Made by a program: the position numbers and the translations under genes. Below are positions 56,028 through 64,000 of a stretch of 64,000 bases of DNA, one piece after another (the first letter of the stretch is position 1; the number at the start of each line of letters is the position of its first letter). Origin of the DNA: Streptomyces sp. NBC_01267. Lineage in GTDB: Bacteria; Actinomycetota; Actinomycetes; Streptomycetales; Streptomycetaceae. The DNA lies in NCBI RefSeq assembly GCF_036241575.1, contig NZ_CP108455.1, forward strand, positions 744,001 to 808,000. Reading direction: 5' to 3'. The notes beneath the pieces were generated by a model, which saw only the letters and a program-made list of their open reading frames with translations, searched no databases and was not told the origin of the DNA.

Positions 56028-56420
56028 TCAGCTGGTCAGGGTCAGGCCGGTTCCTATGAGGCAGCCGTCGATGAGGTGTGATCGGTTCTGGGTCTGCTTG
56101 AGGCTGCGCTTCACGGCGGCGGCGAGCTGGTCGAGGTTCGCGGCGGCGAGGTTGCCGATCGTTCGCTTCACCAGGGACCAGATGCCTTCCTGCGGGTTGA
56201 GGTCAGGTGCGTCGGGCGGGAAGTGGAAGACGGTCAGCCAGTCCTCGTTCGCGGCGATGAATTCCTTCATCTGCGGCATGAGATGGGTGTGCAGGTTGTC
56301 CCAGACCAGGACGATGGGGCCTTTGAGCTGGTTGTGTGCCCGCACGATGGGGTCGCGGTAGTCCTGCCAGGTGGAAGGCCTTGGGTTCGCCCTTGCGGCC
56401 CCGGTGCACGCGGAAACTCC
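56028..56420 (-). pseudogene. IS630-type transposase remnant (C-terminal DDE part)
   Basis: The readable product YRDPIVRAHNQLKGPIVLVW, then DNLHTHL, FHFPPDAPDLNPQEGIWSLVKRTIG and a terminal ~40 residues match the C-terminal DDE domain of IS630-family transposases (second Asp in WDN, Glu in PQEGIW). The 5' part is missing: upstream the frame runs into a P450 fragment at about 56420. One extra C near 56373 breaks the reading frame between RGRKGEPKAF and TWQDYRD. Not functional. Confidence 0.85.
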
Positions 56421-56765
56421 CGCCAAGAGGTGCAAACCGCCGGGTGCTGCACTGTCGTTCCGTGTCGGTTTCGGCGCCCACCAGCAGGAAGACATACGTC
56501 TCCGGTTCCGGCGCTGTCAGTTCGGTTTCCGTGGCCAGGGTCGTCACCACGTCGTCGTCTGGGAATTGGCGCTTGTGCGCCACCAACTCGTACGCGTAGT
56601 CGAACATGTCGCGCAGTGACACCAGAGGCCGCGTGTTGACCGGCATACCGTCCCGGGCCCAGTACCGATGTGATGGCCTCGTCCGGATCCTGGTATCCAA
56701 TGACACCTTGGTTCCAGCGCAGGAGGCAGCCCCGATCGCTGTCCGGCACGCTCAGCAGGTCTGGT
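56421..56765 (-). pseudogene. Cytochrome P450 fragment with two frameshifts
   Basis: Three pieces in different frames match the intact P450 at 58417: VPDSDRGCLLRWNQGVIGYQ through VLGP (27 of 36 positions equal over DLL...GP), then MPVNTRPLVSLRDMFDYAYE through VGAETD, then APGGLHLLA. The heme-binding region is absent. It starts right after the DUF397 stop codon and ends at the transposase remnant, so it is a decayed partial duplicate of a P450, probably cut by the insertion element. Confidence 0.85.
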
Positions 56766-56771
56766 GGCTGG

Positions 56772-57011
56772 CTACTCACCGACGAGGTAGTCGAACTCCC
56801 CCGCCTTCGCGCCCTTAATCCAGGCGTCCATCTCTACAACGGTGAAATGCACGGCTCCCGCATCGGGGTGATTGCTGTTACGTACGGCTATGCGACCATC
56901 TGGCAAGGGCGCGACCTCCACGCAGGCCCCCTGATCGCCGCTGAAGGTGGACTTCCGCCACACCAGTGCGTTCAACTCGTCGTACGACCGAGGCTGTTCT
57001 ATGTCGTTCAC
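56772..57011 (-). CDS. DUF397 protein
   Basis: 79-residue DUF397 protein of the kind paired with XRE regulators in streptomycetes. Family marks are LVWRKSTFSGDQGACVEVA, then GRIAVRNSNHPDAGAVHFT and a final WIKGAKAGEFD. GTG 57011 overlaps the XRE gene stop as GTGA. In such pairs the small acidic protein is thought to modulate the DNA-binding partner, in some cases like a toxin-antitoxin or WhiJ-type switch (family knowledge; mechanism here unknown). Confidence 0.9.
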   Translation of the reverse strand: MNDIEQPRSYDELNALVWRKSTFSGDQGACVEVAPLPDGRIAVRNSNHPDAGAVHFTVVEMDAWIKGAKAGEFDYLVGE

Positions 57012-57877
57012 ACGTATTCCTTCGCGACTTCTCGCACCATCGCCACTGAGTCCTCCGGACTCAGCGCCAGTGCGACGAGGTGTTCGAAGGCCACAGTATG
57101 CGCCTCGATCTCGTGGGTGCGTTCGAGGTAACAAGCGCCCGCCCGATGCTCCACATACGCCACGCCGGGGTCGGCCGGCCACGGGAAGCCGAGGATCTGG
57201 AACGGGCCTGCCGCCATGCCAGGGTGAGCCCCGTGCTCGTACGGGAGTACCTGCACGGTGATCTTGGGATGGCGATTCATCTCGGCAAGGTGGAGAAGTT
57301 GGTCCCTCATGATCGCCGGGCTACCGACGACTCGGCGCAGGACCGCTTCGTTGAGCACCGTCCAGAGTCGCAGCGGGGCGGATTCCCGAATCAGCGCGGA
57401 CTGCCGCGTCATGCGTAGGTCGGTGAGACGCTCCACTTCGTCCCGTTCCCGCTCGGCGGTGCCCCGTCGCGTGATGGCGTCGGTGTACGCCCTGGTCTGG
57501 AGGAGCCCCGGGATGGCCTCGCTCTCGTACGCCCGAACTTGCGATGCCCCTTGTTCCAAGCCGATGAACAGGGAAAACCAACTCGGCATCGGGGCCCCGC
57601 CCTCCCCCTCCCACCAGCCCTTGCGGCGGGCGTTCCTGGCAGCTCGGAGGTAGTCGTCCCAACGCTCCTTCGGAACGCCGTAGAGCGGGAGCAGGACTTC
57701 GTCCAAGTCCCGCAAGACCACGGGACGTTCGGACGTCTCGTAGTACGAAACCTTCGCGACGGTGCAGCGCAGCGCCTTGGCTACCTCCTTCTGGTCGAGC
57801 CCTGCCTGCTTCCGCAGACGGACCAGCTCGAATGCGAGCCAACGTCGCCACACCGTGGGGCTGGATGTCTCGGTCAC
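57008..57877 (-). CDS. XRE/Scr1-type helix-turn-helix regulator (DUF5753)
   Basis: 289-residue regulator with an N-terminal XRE helix-turn-helix (ELVRLRKQAGLDQKEVAKAL, then CTVAKVSYYETSERP) and a DUF5753 domain beginning around IGLEQGASQVRAYESEAIPGLLQT and ending with AHTVAFEHLVALALSPEDS. WhiJ-like group. GTG 57877 with AGGAGA 7 nt upstream. It is coupled to the DUF397 gene and divergent from the 110-aa gene; an AT-rich inverted repeat at 58004 lies between. Confidence 0.92.
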   Translation of the reverse strand: MTETSSPTVWRRWLAFELVRLRKQAGLDQKEVAKALRCTVAKVSYYETSERPVVLRDLDEVLLPLYGVPKERWDDYLRAARNARRKGWWEGEGGAPMPSWFSLFIGLEQGASQVRAYESEAIPGLLQTRAYTDAITRRGTAERERDEVERLTDLRMTRQSALIRESAPLRLWTVLNEAVLRRVVGSPAIMRDQLLHLAEMNRHPKITVQVLPYEHGAHPGMAAGPFQILGFPWPADPGVAYVEHRAGACYLERTHEIEAHTVAFEHLVALALSPEDSVAMVREVAKEYV

Positions 57878-58003
57878 TGCACTTCTCCTTGACACACGTG
57901 ACGCGGGCACTGGACGCGCGTCTGGGCGAGGTACCTGCTTGCCCAACAGGAAATCAGCTTCGCAAGAGAGCAGTTGAGCATCACCCGATTGAGCGACTGC
58001 GTT

Positions 58004-58031
58004 CTGTTGAATAAAAATTTAGACTCAACAG
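58004..58031. promoter_or_regulatory. AT-rich inverted repeat between XRE and 110-aa genes
   Basis: CTGTTGA (58004-58010) and TCAACAG (58025-58031) flank a 14-nt AT-rich centre. Likely operator/promoter region shared by the divergent XRE regulator and small gene. Confidence 0.5.
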
Positions 58032-58056
58032 TATCGCCAACCCGTGGAGGTACACC

Positions 58057-58389
58057 ATGAATGAGAAGTCGCACCACGTTGATGAGCCCCGCGAGGACAA
58101 CGCAGATTCGCAGGAGTTGGGGCTGCTTGGCAGGCAGGAGTTCGAGTCGCTGCTGCACGACATCGTGCGAGAGTCCGCGCCGCGCATGTTCGCTGTCGTA
58201 CAAGAACTCGGAGATTGCGAGGATGGCGCCGTGGCAGCCTGGGGGCTGGCGTTCGAAGATCGAGCCGATGTCGTCTCCGTCAACGGTGTCTCGCGCCTCA
58301 GCGCCCGTACGCCTGGCTCGGCTCTTCGATTCTTCAGTGGTGGAAGCAGGACCCGCGCTCGGTTGATCTGGCCGGAAGGGCTCAGCTGA
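58057..58389 (+). CDS. Conserved hypothetical protein of XRE/DUF397 modules (110 aa)
   Basis: 110-residue cytoplasmic protein. The central segment LLHDIVRESAPRMFAVVQEL and GAVAAWGLAFEDRADVV are typical of small streptomycete proteins encoded beside XRE/DUF397 pairs (recalled). No known domain or activity. ATG 58057 with GGAGG 6 nt upstream. Divergent from the XRE gene, so probably under its control. Confidence 0.72.
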   Translation: MNEKSHHVDEPREDNADSQELGLLGRQEFESLLHDIVRESAPRMFAVVQELGDCEDGAVAAWGLAFEDRADVVSVNGVSRLSARTPGSALRFFSGGSRTRARLIWPEGLS

Positions 58390-58416
58390 GGCGATACGGG
58401 ACCGCTGGCCGGACCG

Positions 58417-59682
58417 TCAAAGCTCAGCCGCCCGGACCGGCAACGACTTCAGACCGTTGATGAAGTTCGACACCAAGCGGCTCGGCGGGCCCGCGAGTTG
58501 GAGTGGACCCGGCGGAAGAATGCGGCACGCCTCCTCGTACAGAACCCGTAGTTCCAAGCGGGCGAAGTGCGCGCCCAGGCAGACATGGGGGCCGTCTCCG
58601 AACGAGATGTGTGGGTTCGGGGACCGGGAAAGGTCCAGGGCGAACGGGTCGCGGAAGACGCGTTCGTCGTGGTTGGCCGAGGCGTGGAAGACCACCACCT
58701 TGTCGCCACTGCGGACACGCGTGCCCGCCAGGTCCGTGTCCTGCGTCGCGGTGCGGCGGATGGTGAGGACCGGTGGGTGGCGGCGGAGGAGTTCGTCGAT
58801 GGCGGTGGGGAGTTGGACCTCGCCGTTGCGCAGGCGGCTGTACGCCTCAGGGTGTTGGGCCAGGAGGTGCAGGCCGCCGGGGGCCGCGCTGCGTACCGTG
58901 TCGTTGCCTGCGACCACCAGGATGAAGAAGAACATCTCCAGCTCTGGAGCGGTGAGTTCGGGGTCCGTGGCCAGGGCTGTCATCACGTCGTCGCCGGGAT
59001 GGCGGCGCTTGTGGGCCGCCAGTTCGTGTACGTAGTCGAACATGTCGCGGAGGGCCGCCGGGGAGCGTGGGTTGACCGGCTTGCCGTCCGGGCCCAGTAC
59101 CGGTGTGCCGGCCTCGTCCGGGTCCTGGTAGCCGATGACGCGTTGGGTCCAGTGGAGGAGGAGGCGCCGGTCGGTGTCCGGTACGCCCAGCAGGTCGGTG
59201 AGGTTGAGCAGGGCGTAGTCGTCGGTGACCTGGGTGACGAGGTCGCAGGTGCCGTCGGTGGCCTGTGCCTCGGCGAGCGCCCGGGTGAGGAGGGAGCGGG
59301 CGCGTTCGCGGACGGCTGTCTCGAAGCGGTCGACGCGCTTCGGGGTGAAGGCGCGGCTGACGAGGGTGCGCAGGCGCCGGTGGTGCGGTGGGTCCTGGTT
59401 GAGCACCATGCGGCGGATGAACGGCAGATCCTCGGGGTCCGGGTCGCGGATCTGGGTGGCGCCCAGGTGCGAGGAGTACGTCGAGAAGTCCTTCAGGACC
59501 CGGACGGCGTCCTCGTGCCGGGTGACCGCCCAGAAGCCGGGGCCCGCCGGCCAGCCGAGTACCTCCGGCTCCTCCTGCCAGGCGACGGGGTGGTGGTCGC
59601 GCAGGTGGCGGTAGCGGTCGTGGGGGATGCCGCGGGCGTACTGCCTCGGGTCGAACACGTCCGGTACGGGAACGTCGTTCAT
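58417..59682 (-). CDS. Cytochrome P450
   Basis: 421-residue soluble P450 of the actinobacterial CYP105/CYP107-like kind. The heme ligand loop is FGDGPHVCLGAHFARLEL with the Cys near residue 367; the I-helix has VVAGNDTVRSA (GNDT in place of the common GHET), and the N-terminus is FDPRQYARGIPHDRYRHLRDHHP. Full length. Its ATG overlaps the hydrolase stop (ATGA), so the two are coupled; redox partners are not nearby. A decayed partial copy is at 56421. Substrate unknown. Confidence 0.92.
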   Translation of the reverse strand: MNDVPVPDVFDPRQYARGIPHDRYRHLRDHHPVAWQEEPEVLGWPAGPGFWAVTRHEDAVRVLKDFSTYSSHLGATQIRDPDPEDLPFIRRMVLNQDPPHHRRLRTLVSRAFTPKRVDRFETAVRERARSLLTRALAEAQATDGTCDLVTQVTDDYALLNLTDLLGVPDTDRRLLLHWTQRVIGYQDPDEAGTPVLGPDGKPVNPRSPAALRDMFDYVHELAAHKRRHPGDDVMTALATDPELTAPELEMFFFILVVAGNDTVRSAAPGGLHLLAQHPEAYSRLRNGEVQLPTAIDELLRRHPPVLTIRRTATQDTDLAGTRVRSGDKVVVFHASANHDERVFRDPFALDLSRSPNPHISFGDGPHVCLGAHFARLELRVLYEEACRILPPGPLQLAGPPSRLVSNFINGLKSLPVRAAEL

Positions 59683-60494
59683 GCCTTCGCCCCGTCGTCC
59701 TCAGCGTCGGCGTCGTCCTCGTCCTCGGCATCGGCTCGTAGGAAGTCCTCCACCGTACGGATCAGGTCGAGCGGAGCCTCGTCCATCGCGTAGTGGCCGC
59801 ACGAAGGCAGCTCGACCAGTTCGGCGCGCGGGAACCAGCGCATCCAGGTGGCGCGCTGCAACTCCGCCGACAGGGCCGGGTCCAGCGCGCCCGCGACGGC
59901 GAGGGCGGGCACGGGTGAACCTTCGATCTGGTCGTGGAAGTCCTCGCCCGCCCAGGAATCCAGCCAGGTCCGGAACGCCTTCGCGTCGCTCCGGTCGACC
60001 GAGCGGCGCACCATCCGGTCCAGCCAGCCCGCCGGGCGCCGGCCTCCGGTGGTGGTGTCGAGGATCGTGCGGCGGTTCTGCGGGGTGTGCGCCGCCGCGG
60101 CGAAGAGTTCCCACTGGTCGGGCGGGAGGGGCAGGCCTGACGCGGGGACGGGTGAGACCCCGACGATCCGCCGTATCCGGTGCGGTGCGGCGGCCACGGT
60201 TCGCTGCGCGACGGAGCCGCCCATCGAGTGGCCGATCAGCGAGAACCGGTCCCAGCCGAGGTGGTCGGCCAGCGCGATCACGTCGGCGGCCCCTTCGGCC
60301 GTGGTGAAGGTGCCCTCCGCGTCCCTGGCCTCCCCGTAACCCCGTAGGTCCACCAGTGCGTACTGGAACGAGCCGAGGTCGAGATCCGCCAGCACCGGGT
60401 CGTACGCGGACCGGTCGGCGAGCCAGCCGTGGACCGCGATCACCTTGTGCGGGCCGTTGCCGTGCAGCGCGTGGGGCAGGGTCAGTGAGGTCAC
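59679..60494 (-). CDS. Alpha/beta hydrolase
   Basis: 271-residue alpha/beta-fold hydrolase: oxyanion-hole region AVHGWLADRSAYDP, nucleophile elbow GHSMGG (Ser about residue 91), acid region VAGALDPALS and catalytic His in CGHYAMDEAP. The last 15 residues are an acidic Asp/Glu tail. GTG 60494 with AGGAG upstream. Overlaps the P450 gene; together they look like a two-step oxidation and hydrolysis unit. It follows the CIS ATPase gene by 109 nt in the same direction, so it may be cotranscribed. Confidence 0.88.
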   Translation of the reverse strand: MTSLTLPHALHGNGPHKVIAVHGWLADRSAYDPVLADLDLGSFQYALVDLRGYGEARDAEGTFTTAEGAADVIALADHLGWDRFSLIGHSMGGSVAQRTVAAAPHRIRRIVGVSPVPASGLPLPPDQWELFAAAAHTPQNRRTILDTTTGGRRPAGWLDRMVRRSVDRSDAKAFRTWLDSWAGEDFHDQIEGSPVPALAVAGALDPALSAELQRATWMRWFPRAELVELPSCGHYAMDEAPLDLIRTVEDFLRADAEDEDDADAEDDGAKA

Positions 60495-60603
60495 GTCGGC
60501 TCCTGTCGCCGTACGGATCGGGCGGGTCTGTCACCGGCCCGGCCCCGCCCACGGTGGCGGCAACCCGGGGCCCGCGCAAGTGCGCGTGGGGGAACCTCCG
60601 GCG

Positions 60604-62685
60604 TCACGTCACCCATCCCAGATACGGGCCGAACTCCGACGCCAGCGTCAGCCGCCCCAGCTTCTGGTACTCCCGCTGGATCGCGTGGATCAGCGTCGCC
60701 ATGGTCACCGGCTCGTCCGTGTCCGCCGCCAAGTACGCGGCTGTCACCGCGATCGAGCGGATATTGCCGCCCGCCAGCTCGAAATTGTCCGCGCAGAACG
60801 CAAGGTCCAGGTCCGTACCGCGCGGGAGTACCGGGCCCAGGCAGCGCTCCCAGAGGGTGAGGCGTTGCTCCGGGTCCGGGACCGGGAAGTCGATGACGAG
60901 GTCGAGGCGGCGGGTGAAGGCGTCGTCCAGGTTGGCGCGGAGGTTGGTGGCGAGGATGGCCAGGCCGTCGAAGGACTCCATGCGCTGGAGGAGGTACGCG
61001 CTCTCGACGTTCGCGTAGCGGTCGTGGGCGTCCTTCACGTCCGAGCGTTTGCCGAAGATCGCGTCCGCCTCGTCGAAGAGCAGGACCCCGTTCACGCCTG
61101 CCGCTTCGGAGAAGATACGTTCCAGGTTCTTCTCGGTCTCGCCCACGTATTTGTCGATCACCGTGGCCAGGTCCACCGTGTAGAGGTCCAGGCCGAGGTC
61201 TGCGGCGATCACCTCCGCCGACATCGTCTTGCCGGTGCCGGAGTCGCCTGCGAAGAGCGCCGATACACCGCGGCCCCGGCCGCCTCCCGGCCGCATGCCC
61301 CACTCCCCCAGGACCCGGTCGCGGTGGCGGGCGCGGGCGGTGAGTTCACGGAGTTGGCTGTGGGTGTCCGGGGGCAGGACCAGATCGTTCCAGGTGACCG
61401 TCGGTTCGATACGGCGGGCCAGCCGGTCCAGGCCTGCCGCGTTCTGGGCGCGGGCCCCGTGGCGTACGTGGTCGGGCGTCAGGGGTCCGCCGTCCAGTTG
61501 GGCCGTCTGGGCGGCCCCGCGCGCGGCCCCGATGAGCTGTTCCGGAGTGAGCAGGAAAGGGGCGAGCAGCCGGTCCACGTCGATGGCGTCCGGCACCGGG
61601 GTCTCGGCACGGCGGGCGTAGGCGTCGGTCCACAGGGCCGCGCGCGCCGTCGGCTCCACGCGGGGGGCGTGCAGGAGCAGGGGCGGGGTGACCGACCACG
61701 ACGCGTCCCAGGGGGCCCGGCCGACCAGGATCGTCGGGACCGGGGTGTCGGTGAGCAGGCGGACGAGGTGCGGGTGTTCCCGGGACACCGCGTCGAGCGG
61801 GGCGCAGACCACGCCGGCGTGCGTGAGGCGCGCCTCACGGACCAGGGTGCGTACCGCGTCGGTGGGGGACGGATCCTCCGCGAGCCGGGACAGGTCCAGG
61901 CCCAGGACCTCGCGGCCCGCGAGGGTGAGCGCGGACGCCGCCAGTGCTGTGCCCGCGCCTCCCTGGTCCTCCTGGAGATAGGCGAGTGGGACGCCTCGGT
62001 CGAGGACCCGGGCGAGTGGCGCCGGATCGCCGACCCCGGCCACCGCATGCCAGTCGGCCAGCAGTCCGGCCAGCCGGGGGTCCGGGGTGTCGTCGCCCAG
62101 GAGGTGGGCGGTGACCCGGTCGGGGACGCGCAGGGAACGGCCCAGGTAGGGGCGGTCCAGCTCCTCGGACAGCAGCAACCGGCCTGCGCGCAGCGGGGCT
62201 TGGGCGCCCAGGCGGGCACGGGCGGCGTGGTCGGAGGGGGTGCGACCGCAGAGGCCAAGAGCCAGGCCGATGGACGGGCGGCGACGGGTGACGTCGTCGT
62301 TGAGGTACCCGTAGAACGCTTCGAAGCGGTCGTCCAGGTCCGGTACGAGTGCGATGAGAAGGATCTCCGTGTCGAGTTCGGTGAGGCCGAACTCCCTCGT
62401 CAGGGCTGCCAGTCGGGAGCCGTCGTCGGAGTCCGGCGGCTCTTCCTGGACCGGTGTGGGGTACGCGCGGGACGTGTCGTCGTCCAGTAGCCGGGTGATC
62501 GTCTCGGCGGTCAGATACAGGCCACGGAACTCGTCGTCCGGGGACGGGTCCGTGAGCTCCCTGGCCTCCACGGCGCGTCGGATGCGTTGCTCCACGAGGA
62601 GGGCTCGGGCGAGGAGATGACGCAGGCTGGGATCGCCGGAGGCGGCGGGAACGGCCGGGCTGACCGAGGTGGCCGGAGTGGTCAT
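60604..62685 (-). CDS. CIS AAA+ ATPase (Afp15-like)
   Basis: 693-residue AAA+ ATPase of the contractile injection system type. The ~470-residue N-terminal part includes a long helical region; the AAA+ module has Walker A FAGDSGTGKT (about residue 478), Walker B LLFDEADAIFG (about 538), sensor LATNL and the arginine-finger region FTRRLDLVIDF. It is thought to act in assembly or sheath recycling (Afp15 and Streptomyces Cis15 knowledge). The ATG overlaps the DUF4255 stop (ATGA). Confidence 0.93.
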   Translation of the reverse strand: MTTPATSVSPAVPAASGDPSLRHLLARALLVEQRIRRAVEARELTDPSPDDEFRGLYLTAETITRLLDDDTSRAYPTPVQEEPPDSDDGSRLAALTREFGLTELDTEILLIALVPDLDDRFEAFYGYLNDDVTRRRPSIGLALGLCGRTPSDHAARARLGAQAPLRAGRLLLSEELDRPYLGRSLRVPDRVTAHLLGDDTPDPRLAGLLADWHAVAGVGDPAPLARVLDRGVPLAYLQEDQGGAGTALAASALTLAGREVLGLDLSRLAEDPSPTDAVRTLVREARLTHAGVVCAPLDAVSREHPHLVRLLTDTPVPTILVGRAPWDASWSVTPPLLLHAPRVEPTARAALWTDAYARRAETPVPDAIDVDRLLAPFLLTPEQLIGAARGAAQTAQLDGGPLTPDHVRHGARAQNAAGLDRLARRIEPTVTWNDLVLPPDTHSQLRELTARARHRDRVLGEWGMRPGGGRGRGVSALFAGDSGTGKTMSAEVIAADLGLDLYTVDLATVIDKYVGETEKNLERIFSEAAGVNGVLLFDEADAIFGKRSDVKDAHDRYANVESAYLLQRMESFDGLAILATNLRANLDDAFTRRLDLVIDFPVPDPEQRLTLWERCLGPVLPRGTDLDLAFCADNFELAGGNIRSIAVTAAYLAADTDEPVTMATLIHAIQREYQKLGRLTLASEFGPYLGWVT

Positions 62686-63476
62686 TCGGTGCTGTCCTCC
62701 TGACTTCTCGGCGTGCGGCCCGAGCGACGGTCCTCGGAACGGCGGTTCTCGGTGATACGCAAGGAGAGGCCGCTACGACGGTCCCTGCCTGTCTCCGGCG
62801 AAGGTGACACGGCCTCCCGCTCCGGACGTCCGGGCCGGCTCCCGTACACCGGTAGTCCCTGGTGCCCCGGCAACGACCGCATCCGCCGCTCCGGCGGCAC
62901 CGGAAGCTCCCCGAACCGCGCCTGGAGTCCTTCGTCCCGTACCGGCGGGCCCGCACCGTACGAGGGCGAGGCCGTCACCGGCACGCTGATCACCAGGTCC
63001 AGCGAGGGTTTCAGCTCACCGCCCAGCGCGCTCCACACGTCGGCGAAGGACCGGTCCTCCGGGGGCGGCAGCGCGATCGACATCGGTACGGAGGCCCCGA
63101 TCTCCGCCAGGGATCCGGCCAGCCGCTCCGGTGGCAGCGCCTCGTGCTGCAGGAGGCAGGCCAACAGCGAGGAGAGCAGCCGGTGTTCGTCCTCCGGGCG
63201 CTTGGTCCACGCGGTGATCAGGTACGACAGCTTGAAGAAGCGGGGCGGGCGGCGGCGGGCGACGATCGTGCCGCGCTCGTCGTACTCGTTGTGCAGGCCC
63301 CGCTCACGCCGCCGTACGTCCTCCCGGATGTCGTAGAGGTAGAGGTTGACCATGGGTGCGTTGACCTTGGCGGCCCACTCCCTGGTCGGGGCGTCGAAGA
63401 CCACTGCGATCTGGCCCCCTTCGAGCACCTCGGCCCGGATCAGGGCCCGCAGCACGTCGTCGACCTCGTGGATCAC
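62682..63476 (-). CDS. CIS DUF4255 tail terminator/cap protein (Afp16-like)
   Basis: 264-residue protein. The N-terminal DUF4255 domain (VDDVLRALIRAEVLEG, PMVNLYLYDIREDVRRRERG, FKLSYLITAWTKRPEDEHRLL) caps the distal end of CIS particles. The C-terminal ~75 residues are Arg/Pro/Ser-rich and probably disordered. GTG 63476 with GGGAG about 7 nt upstream. Coupled to the ATPase by ATGA, the usual CIS order. Confidence 0.93.
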   Translation of the reverse strand: MIHEVDDVLRALIRAEVLEGGQIAVVFDAPTREWAAKVNAPMVNLYLYDIREDVRRRERGLHNEYDERGTIVARRRPPRFFKLSYLITAWTKRPEDEHRLLSSLLACLLQHEALPPERLAGSLAEIGASVPMSIALPPPEDRSFADVWSALGGELKPSLDLVISVPVTASPSYGAGPPVRDEGLQARFGELPVPPERRMRSLPGHQGLPVYGSRPGRPEREAVSPSPETGRDRRSGLSLRITENRRSEDRRSGRTPRSQEDSTE

Positions 63477-63533
63477 CTGATCACTCCCGGATAGTGAGGT
63501 ACGGAATGTGCAGATGTACGTGGGGGCGAGTAC

Positions 63534-64000
63534 TTACTCGCGGCCCGCGAAGTCCGGTGGTTCGGTGTTGCGTTGGACCACCAGGACCGGCTTCTTCAGC
63601 CGTTCGAGACGCGACGCGTCCGCGCGGAGCTCCCTCGGGCCCAGCCGGTCCTTGCGCAGGACCAGGACCTGCGCCTCGAAGGTGCCGTCCCGGCCGGCCG
63701 CCACACCGCTGGTGGCCGCCGTGATCCCGACGTCCCAGGTGAGTCGTACGCTCTCGCCCGGCGGGTAGTCCTTCCCCCGGGCCACCACCACCTGGCCGGG
63801 CTTGGCGACCTGCGGGGTGACGGTGAGCGAGGGCTTCAGGACGCGCAGCCCGTCCTGGGCCCTGTTGTCGACCGAGCGCTTGTCGGGCAGGGTGCCGCTC
63901 ACCTCGGCCCGGACGACGCCGGTGATCGCCGCACGGTAGGTCGCCGTCTGCGTCACCTCGATGCGGCCACCGGCCGGGACGGTGCACGGTCTGCTCGCCG
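63534..64000 (-). CDS. Ig-like/carboxypeptidase-regulatory-like protein upstream of the CIS cap gene (5' end outside window)
   Basis: C-terminal 154 codons of a gene that continues beyond the right edge; the frame is open to position 64000. The readable part has beta-rich, Ig-like character (LTVTPQVAKPGQVVVARGKD, ESVRLTWDVGITA) and ends ERLKKPVLVVQRNTEPPDFAG, including a VQR tripeptide like those in the 46526 protein. It lies 57 nt before the DUF4255 gene in the same direction and is probably part of the CIS operon. Function unknown. Confidence 0.6.
   Translation of the reverse strand, partial: ASRPCTVPAGGRIEVTQTATYRAAITGVVRAEVSGTLPDKRSVDNRAQDGLRVLKPSLTVTPQVAKPGQVVVARGKDYPPGESVRLTWDVGITAATSGVAAGRDGTFEAQVLVLRKDRLGPRELRADASRLERLKKPVLVVQRNTEPPDFAGRE

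Noticed and set aside
56203..56779. Two overlapping minus-strand frames taken as separate small genes
   Set aside because: Both are pieces of one decayed P450 and transposase sequence, as the alternating frame matches show.

Overview
The window is high-GC actinobacterial DNA and almost certainly comes from a Streptomyces chromosome. The signs are many GTG starts, GTGA/ATGA start-stop overlaps, GGAGG-type ribosome binding sites, a DUF397/XRE regulatory pair, a monomeric isocitrate dehydrogenase and a Streptomyces-type contractile injection system (CIS). No rRNA, tRNA, CRISPR array or replication origin was seen. All family assignments rest on reading motifs and on recalled family knowledge; no database search was run.

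Layout. 1-5.2 kb: galactoside module (Tat-exported sugar-binding lipoprotein, secreted GH27 alpha-galactosidase, ROK sugar kinase, LacI regulator with a perfect operator palindrome). 5.2-10.8 kb: HpcH/HpaI-like aldolase, electron-transfer flavoprotein etfB-etfA, flavin reductase, thioredoxin-like protein, acyltransferase. 10.9-14.8 kb: transglutaminase-like protein and a coupled DUF6421-SDR-threonine aldolase operon. 15-20.6 kb: glycerophosphodiesterase, GNAT, DUF5134 membrane protein, M56 peptidase, HAD protein, TetR and ArsR regulators. 20.7-27.1 kb: old-yellow-enzyme reductase, then a GntR-governed unit (lutABC divergent from FAH hydrolase, L-rhamnose/L-fucose mutarotase and GntR) joined by three copies of a TCCTATAGGA operator. 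This fits deoxysugar breakdown to pyruvate plus L-lactate with lactate oxidation. 27.2-38.5 kb: heterodimeric ABC exporter with complementary degenerate ATP sites, BNR-propeller protein, uracil-DNA glycosylase, N-acetylglucosamine-kinase-like protein, CbiX-like protein, lactonase-fold protein, isocitrate dehydrogenase.

38.6-64 kb is the most notable part: a CIS locus in two blocks on the minus strand. The right block (60.6-64 kb) carries the DUF4255 terminator protein and AAA+ ATPase. The left block (38.6-51.1 kb) carries sheath, two tubes, two small assembly-type proteins, a 612-residue protein with repeated VQR motifs in the tape-measure slot, LysM tube protein, VgrG-like hub, PAAR tip, gp25, baseplate J-like and tail-I proteins, and a zinc-ribbon/transmembrane/discoidin protein that may anchor the particle to the membrane.

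Between the blocks lies a roughly 9.5 kb accessory island. It holds a 1264-residue candidate CIS effector on the plus strand, whose long GC-rich carrier region ends in a visibly AT-richer, nuclease-like C-terminal tip. A similarly AT-rich small gene follows (candidate immunity or accessory protein). Next come a broken P450 fragment fused to an IS630-type transposase remnant, a DUF397/XRE/110-aa regulatory module, and an intact P450 coupled to an alpha/beta hydrolase. Short in-frame tandem repeats recur in several genes of the window.
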